Shown: positions 5,835-7,629 of the stretch, one piece after another
How the letters are laid out: every line of letters starts with the position of its first letter
How positions within the stretch are numbered: position 1 is the stretch's first letter
Source: Thermoplasmatota archaeon
Lineage (GTDB): Archaea; Thermoplasmatota; Penumbrarchaeia; Penumbrarchaeales; Penumbrarchaeaceae
Assembly: GCA_030600725.1 (NCBI GenBank)
Contig: JAUVLN010000094.1
Coordinates: forward strand, 1-7,629
DNA length: 7,629 nt
Direction of reading: 5' to 3'
The notes under the pieces: model-generated
Databases searched by the model: none
Seen by the model: only the letters and a program-made list of their open reading frames with translations
What the model was told of the DNA's origin: nothing
Program-made: the position numbers and the translations under genes

Positions 5835-5888
5835 CCCCGACCATTGCCAAGGCGGATCACCTATCACCGCCGTCTTCGAAGGTCGGGG
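5835..5888 (-). ncRNA. candidate small structured RNA, H/ACA-like shape
   Basis: The outer stem CCCCGACC (5835-5842) pairs with GGTCGGGG (5881-5888) over eight perfect pairs. An internal loop of eight and nine bases follows, then an inner stem GGCGG (5851-5855) with CCGCC (5867-5871), and an 11-base apical loop. Read on the minus strand, the apical loop is TGATAGGTGAT, with two GA steps that could form the sheared pairs of a kink-loop for L7Ae. The internal loop resembles a pseudouridylation pocket, and AAA follows the lower stem where archaeal H/ACA guides carry an ANA box. The inner stem is shorter than usual for such guides, so this is tentative. A plain hairpin or terminator on either strand is the alternative. 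Confidence 0.3.
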
Positions 5889-5956
5889 AGGGGTCATTCA
5901 CGCAACACTTCCTTAAGGTTTTCCCAGATATTATGCCCGATCCCACATGATCGTTT

Positions 5957-5979
5957 GGATAAATGATAAATAATAAACG
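5957..5979 (+). promoter_or_regulatory. A/T-rich promoter of the 6002 gene
   Basis: An A/T-rich tract (GGATAAATGATAAATAATAAA) ends about 23 bases before the ATG at 6002. It is the only TATA-like stretch near this gene, and it implies a very short leader that starts close to the GGTGAT ribosome site at 5988-5993. The exact box cannot be fixed. Confidence 0.4.
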
Positions 5980-6001
5980 ACGCTAAAGGTGATGAGGACC
6001 T

Positions 6002-6394
6002 ATGACTCTGAAGGAATACTGGCAGAAGAACAAGAGAGGGCTCCTGCTCCTTATCGGCATCCTGGGAACGGTGATCGCCTCATTTGGGCTCTGGGAGCTG
6101 CTTATCGAGTTCGATCAGATCGACAGAGATTACGAACTACCCCTTTTGGACCAGGTTGATATGTGGGCCTGGTTCCTGATCATCATAGGTGCCATTATCG
6201 CCATCGGCGGCTTCCTCTACTATCACGACCTTAACAAGAGGTACAAGAAATTCGTGGAGCTCATGGACACCGATTCCAAGGCGGCGTTCGTTCGAAACCT
6301 ACCCGAGATAGAGGAGTGTGCGATCGACCTCGGGCCCGAATACGAGACGCAGGTCATCGATAAGAGGAAAAAACTCAAGGTCAAGACGCGGTAG
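6002..6394 (+). CDS. two-helix membrane protein, hypothetical
   Basis: A 130-residue protein with two membrane helices, about 13-35 and 53-74, joined by a short acidic loop (EFDQIDRDYELPLLDQVD) that should lie outside. A basic N-terminus (KKNKR-like, WQKNKRG) and a long charged C-terminal region of about 55 residues (HDLNKRYKKFVELMDTD onward) should be cytoplasmic by the positive-inside rule. The tail is helical and ends very basic (KRKKLKVKTR). No enzyme motif. The size and layout recall small Thermoplasmatota membrane families such as DUF3198, but I cannot confirm membership. ATG 6002 follows GGTGAT at 5988-5993. The gene seems to have its own promoter, and the next gene has one as well. 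Confidence 0.75.
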   Translation: MTLKEYWQKNKRGLLLLIGILGTVIASFGLWELLIEFDQIDRDYELPLLDQVDMWAWFLIIIGAIIAIGGFLYYHDLNKRYKKFVELMDTDSKAAFVRNLPEIEECAIDLGPEYETQVIDKRKKLKVKTR

Positions 6395-6414
6395 TCCGTA
6401 ACGATGCGCGAACC

Positions 6415-6422
6415 TTTATATC
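6415..6422 (+). promoter_or_regulatory. TATA box of the zinc-ribbon gene
   Basis: TTTATATC preceded by CGAACC is a good match to an archaeal BRE-TATA pair. The predicted start near 6443-6445 gives a leader of about 12 bases ending in the GGTGA ribosome site (6448-6452) just before ATG 6456. This is the best-spaced promoter in the window. Confidence 0.55.
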
Positions 6423-6455
6423 ACTTGACGATACATTACGTAATGGTGGTGAAAT

Positions 6456-6851
6456 ATGGTCGCATATTGTAGTGATTGCAGACGATATGTGAACCAATAC
6501 TGCGAGATATGCAGTGGTAACTTCGGCGTCAAGACCTGCGATAGGTATGGATGCGATGGCAGGATGCTGTGCCCCAACTGCGGGGGAAACAACCTCTCAA
6601 GCAAGAAGGCGGACCCCGTCAACCCCTACGACTTCTCGAAGGAGAGATTGAAGAGTAGATACATGAAACGCGCAGCATCGGAGATCGAGGCGCAGTACTT
6701 CGCCGATAAGCAGATGAGGGCCCAGACCAGTCGGACATCGATGTCACCGGATACATCCGGTGTATCCAGAAGATGTCCGCTCTGTGGATATGGACTGCAG
6801 GACGGCTGGAAGTTCTGCCCCGAATGCGGCGTCTCACTTCTCAGGAAATGA
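6456..6851 (+). CDS. multi-zinc-ribbon protein, function unknown
   Basis: A 131-residue protein with 12 cysteines in paired CxxC-type knuckles: Cys5/8, Cys16/19, Cys28/33, Cys39/42 in the first 45 residues, and Cys107/110 with Cys121/124 at the end. The C-terminal pair (RRCPLCGYGL, then FCPECGVSLL) is a classic zinc ribbon. The N-terminal eight cysteines could hold two more zinc ions in a cross-brace or tandem arrangement. Between them, about 50-105, is a charged, partly helical and then Ser/Thr-rich linker. There is no catalytic domain, so a role as an adaptor in nucleic acid or protein binding is likely but unproven. Start ATG 6456 has GGTGA three bases upstream and a strong TATA box. It converges on gyrA with a 10-base gap. 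Confidence 0.8.
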   Translation: MVAYCSDCRRYVNQYCEICSGNFGVKTCDRYGCDGRMLCPNCGGNNLSSKKADPVNPYDFSKERLKSRYMKRAASEIEAQYFADKQMRAQTSRTSMSPDTSGVSRRCPLCGYGLQDGWKFCPECGVSLLRK

Positions 6852-6861
6852 TGGGGGGACT

Positions 6862-7629
6862 TCAGGCGCCGGGACCGCCTTCCCCTGTCGTCCCCTTCTT
6901 CTCATCGACATCCGAGCCGATACCTCGGCGAGGGTTAGATGAAACTTCAGTTTCATCGGTATCCGAGCCAACACCTTGGCGAGGGTCAGACGAATCTACT
7001 GATTCGTTGGCACCTGAGTAGATACCTCTACGAAGGTTGGATGAATCTACCGATTCATCAGAATCTGGAACAGATACCTTTTCATCCTCGAGTCTATCGT
7101 TCTCGTCCTGACGATCTTCAGAATTACCATTCTGAAGGTTAGACGAATCTGCCGATTCGTCAGTATCCTCAAGGTCAGGCGACTCCTCGATGGGGTTCAC
7201 CTGTGCGACGCCCATTACCGTATCTCCCTCCACCATCCTCATCGTAATAACGCCCTTTCCAGCCCGGTTGACCAGGCGGATCGTGGATATGGGGGTTCGG
7301 ATCACCATTCCCTTCTGCGTTATCAGCATGACCTCGGAACCGGGATGCTCCACCATCAGGGAGACCACGTTTCCGGTATCGCCCAGATAGTTCCTGTGGA
7401 TATTTATCACACCGGAGGATCCCCTCCGGGTCAACCGGTAATTGTAGGCATACGCCCTCTTTCCGTAACCGTTCTCCGTGATCGTCAGAAGCTTGGGGCC
7501 GTGTCCCAATCCATCCTCTTCGGCCTCTTCACCTTCAAGATCCTCCTGCTCATTGTCCTGATCCGCCTCCTCATGGGAGCCGGGCACCACCGCCATGGAT
7601 ACGATGTGGTCACCTTTGTTCTTCAGCCT
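6862..7629 (-). CDS. gyrA: DNA gyrase subunit A, C-terminal part (5' end outside window)
   Basis: The last 255 codons of gyrase subunit A, which with GyrB introduces negative supercoils using ATP. The window shows only blades of the C-terminal DNA-wrapping beta-pinwheel: LKNKGDHIVSMAVVPG, then LLTITENGYGKRAYAYNYRL, TRRGSSGVINI (a degenerate GyrA-box-like turn), EVMLITQKGMVIRTPISTIRLVNRAGKGV and a final GDTVMGVAQV. The catalytic tyrosine domain lies off the right edge. Two features are unusual: an acidic insertion of about 28 residues between two blade strands (about 7495-7578), and a tail of about 100 residues after the last blade built from 17-residue Ser/Asp-rich repeats. The frame is open to 7629, so the ATG at 7596 is internal and not the start. 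Stop TGA at 6862-6864. Confidence 0.95.
   Translation of the reverse strand, partial: RLKNKGDHIVSMAVVPGSHEEADQDNEQEDLEGEEAEEDGLGHGPKLLTITENGYGKRAYAYNYRLTRRGSSGVINIHRNYLGDTGNVVSLMVEHPGSEVMLITQKGMVIRTPISTIRLVNRAGKGVITMRMVEGDTVMGVAQVNPIEESPDLEDTDESADSSNLQNGNSEDRQDENDRLEDEKVSVPDSDESVDSSNLRRGIYSGANESVDSSDPRQGVGSDTDETEVSSNPRRGIGSDVDEKKGTTGEGGPGA
6903..7157 (-). repeat. five 51-base tandem repeats encoding the gyrA tail
   Basis: Units start at 6903, 6954, 7005, 7056 and 7107, each exactly 51 bases. On the gyrA strand they encode 17-residue units, in protein order DESADSSNLQNGNSEDR, QDENDRLEDEKVSVPDS, DESVDSSNLRRGIYSGA, NESVDSSDPRQGVGSDT and DETEVSSNPRRGIGSDV. The three units nearest the stop are most alike; the one at 7056-7106 is degenerate. 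The period is a multiple of three, so copy number can change without breaking the frame. Confidence 0.85.
6938..7161. repeat. five 20-base palindromes inside the gyrA tail repeats
   Basis: Each has 8-base arms and a 4-base loop: 6938-6957 (GATGAAAC/GTTTCATC), 6989-7008 (GACGAATC/GATTCGTT, one G-T pair), 7040-7059 (GATGAATC/GATTCATC), 7117-7136 (TTCAGAAT/ATTCTGAA) and 7142-7161 (GACGAATC/GATTCGTC). Four are in register with the 51-base unit; the one at 7117 is an extra palindrome of different sequence. Arms differ between copies in matched pairs, which keeps the palindrome intact. A smaller palindrome CCTCG-G-CGAGG (6923-6933) lies between them and is less well kept in the next unit (6974-6984). 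Confidence 0.8.

Larger units (their letters stand above)
5665..6001. other. 337-base intergenic region with GC-rich structure, no ORF supported
   Basis: No convincing coding frame on either strand. From left to right it holds a long-range stem 5669-5677 with 5730-5738, a small inner hairpin GGCG-GTG-CGCC (5700-5710), a T8 run at 5826-5833, a two-stem hairpin 5835-5888, and the A/T-rich promoter of the next gene (about 5957-5979). I compared it by eye with tRNA, 5S, SRP and RNase P RNA signatures and found no match. It may combine a 3' untranslated region, a terminator and a small RNA gene. Confidence 0.5.

Noticed and set aside
5988..6010. Box C (GTGATGA) and box D (CTGA) spacing like a C/D small RNA
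   Set aside because: It coincides with the ribosome site and first codons of the 6002 gene, and no C' or second D box follows.

Overview
This 7.6 kb window is archaeal chromosome, most likely from a euryarchaeote, and by inference a Thermoplasmatota-like one. Three things support this. There is an eL18-uL13-uS9 ribosomal protein cluster of archaeal type. Many starts are preceded by GGTGA or GGAGG ribosome sites and by TATA-like boxes about 25 bases from a plausible transcript start. A bacterial-type gyrase A gene is present, as in several euryarchaeal classes. Base composition is moderate and fairly even. I see no insertion sequence, phage gene or CRISPR array, and I recognise no tRNA or rRNA.

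Layout. A small winged-helix-like protein (120-359, +) converges on a small hydrophobic membrane protein (375-848, -). Upstream of the latter on the same strand is a class I SAM-dependent methyltransferase of the THUMP-like family (988-2229, -). A 113-base divergent region separates it from the ribosomal cluster eL18, uL13, uS9 (2343-3548, +), whose leader carries a GC-rich hairpin. The rpoN and rpoK genes that often follow uS9 in archaea are not here. Instead there is a hairpin and then an unrecognised ORF (about 3695-4036, +) with an unusual start and a structured leader. Next comes a tight three-gene unit (4173-5664, +): an exported or anchored protein, a small cupin, and a YjbQ/UPF0047 protein. 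A 337-base intergenic region (5665-6001) holds GC-rich inverted repeats, an oligo-T run and a compact two-stem hairpin that could be a small RNA. A two-helix membrane protein (6002-6394, +) and a 12-cysteine zinc-ribbon protein (6456-6851, +) follow. The latter converges, with a 10-base gap, on the 3' end of gyrA (6862-7629, -), whose start lies outside the window.

Most of the window is ordinary housekeeping and lineage-specific hypothetical genes. The clearest unusual signal is in the 3' end of gyrA. Five 51-base tandem units encode an acidic, Ser/Asp-rich 17-residue repeat tail. They contain 20-base palindromes (8-base arms, 4-base loop) whose arms differ between copies by matched changes, some of them synonymous, as if the palindrome itself were maintained. 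Second-tier signals are the possible small RNA at 5835-5888 and the leader of the 3695 ORF, where alternative pairings could hide or expose its ribosome site. No complete new multi-gene system is evident.
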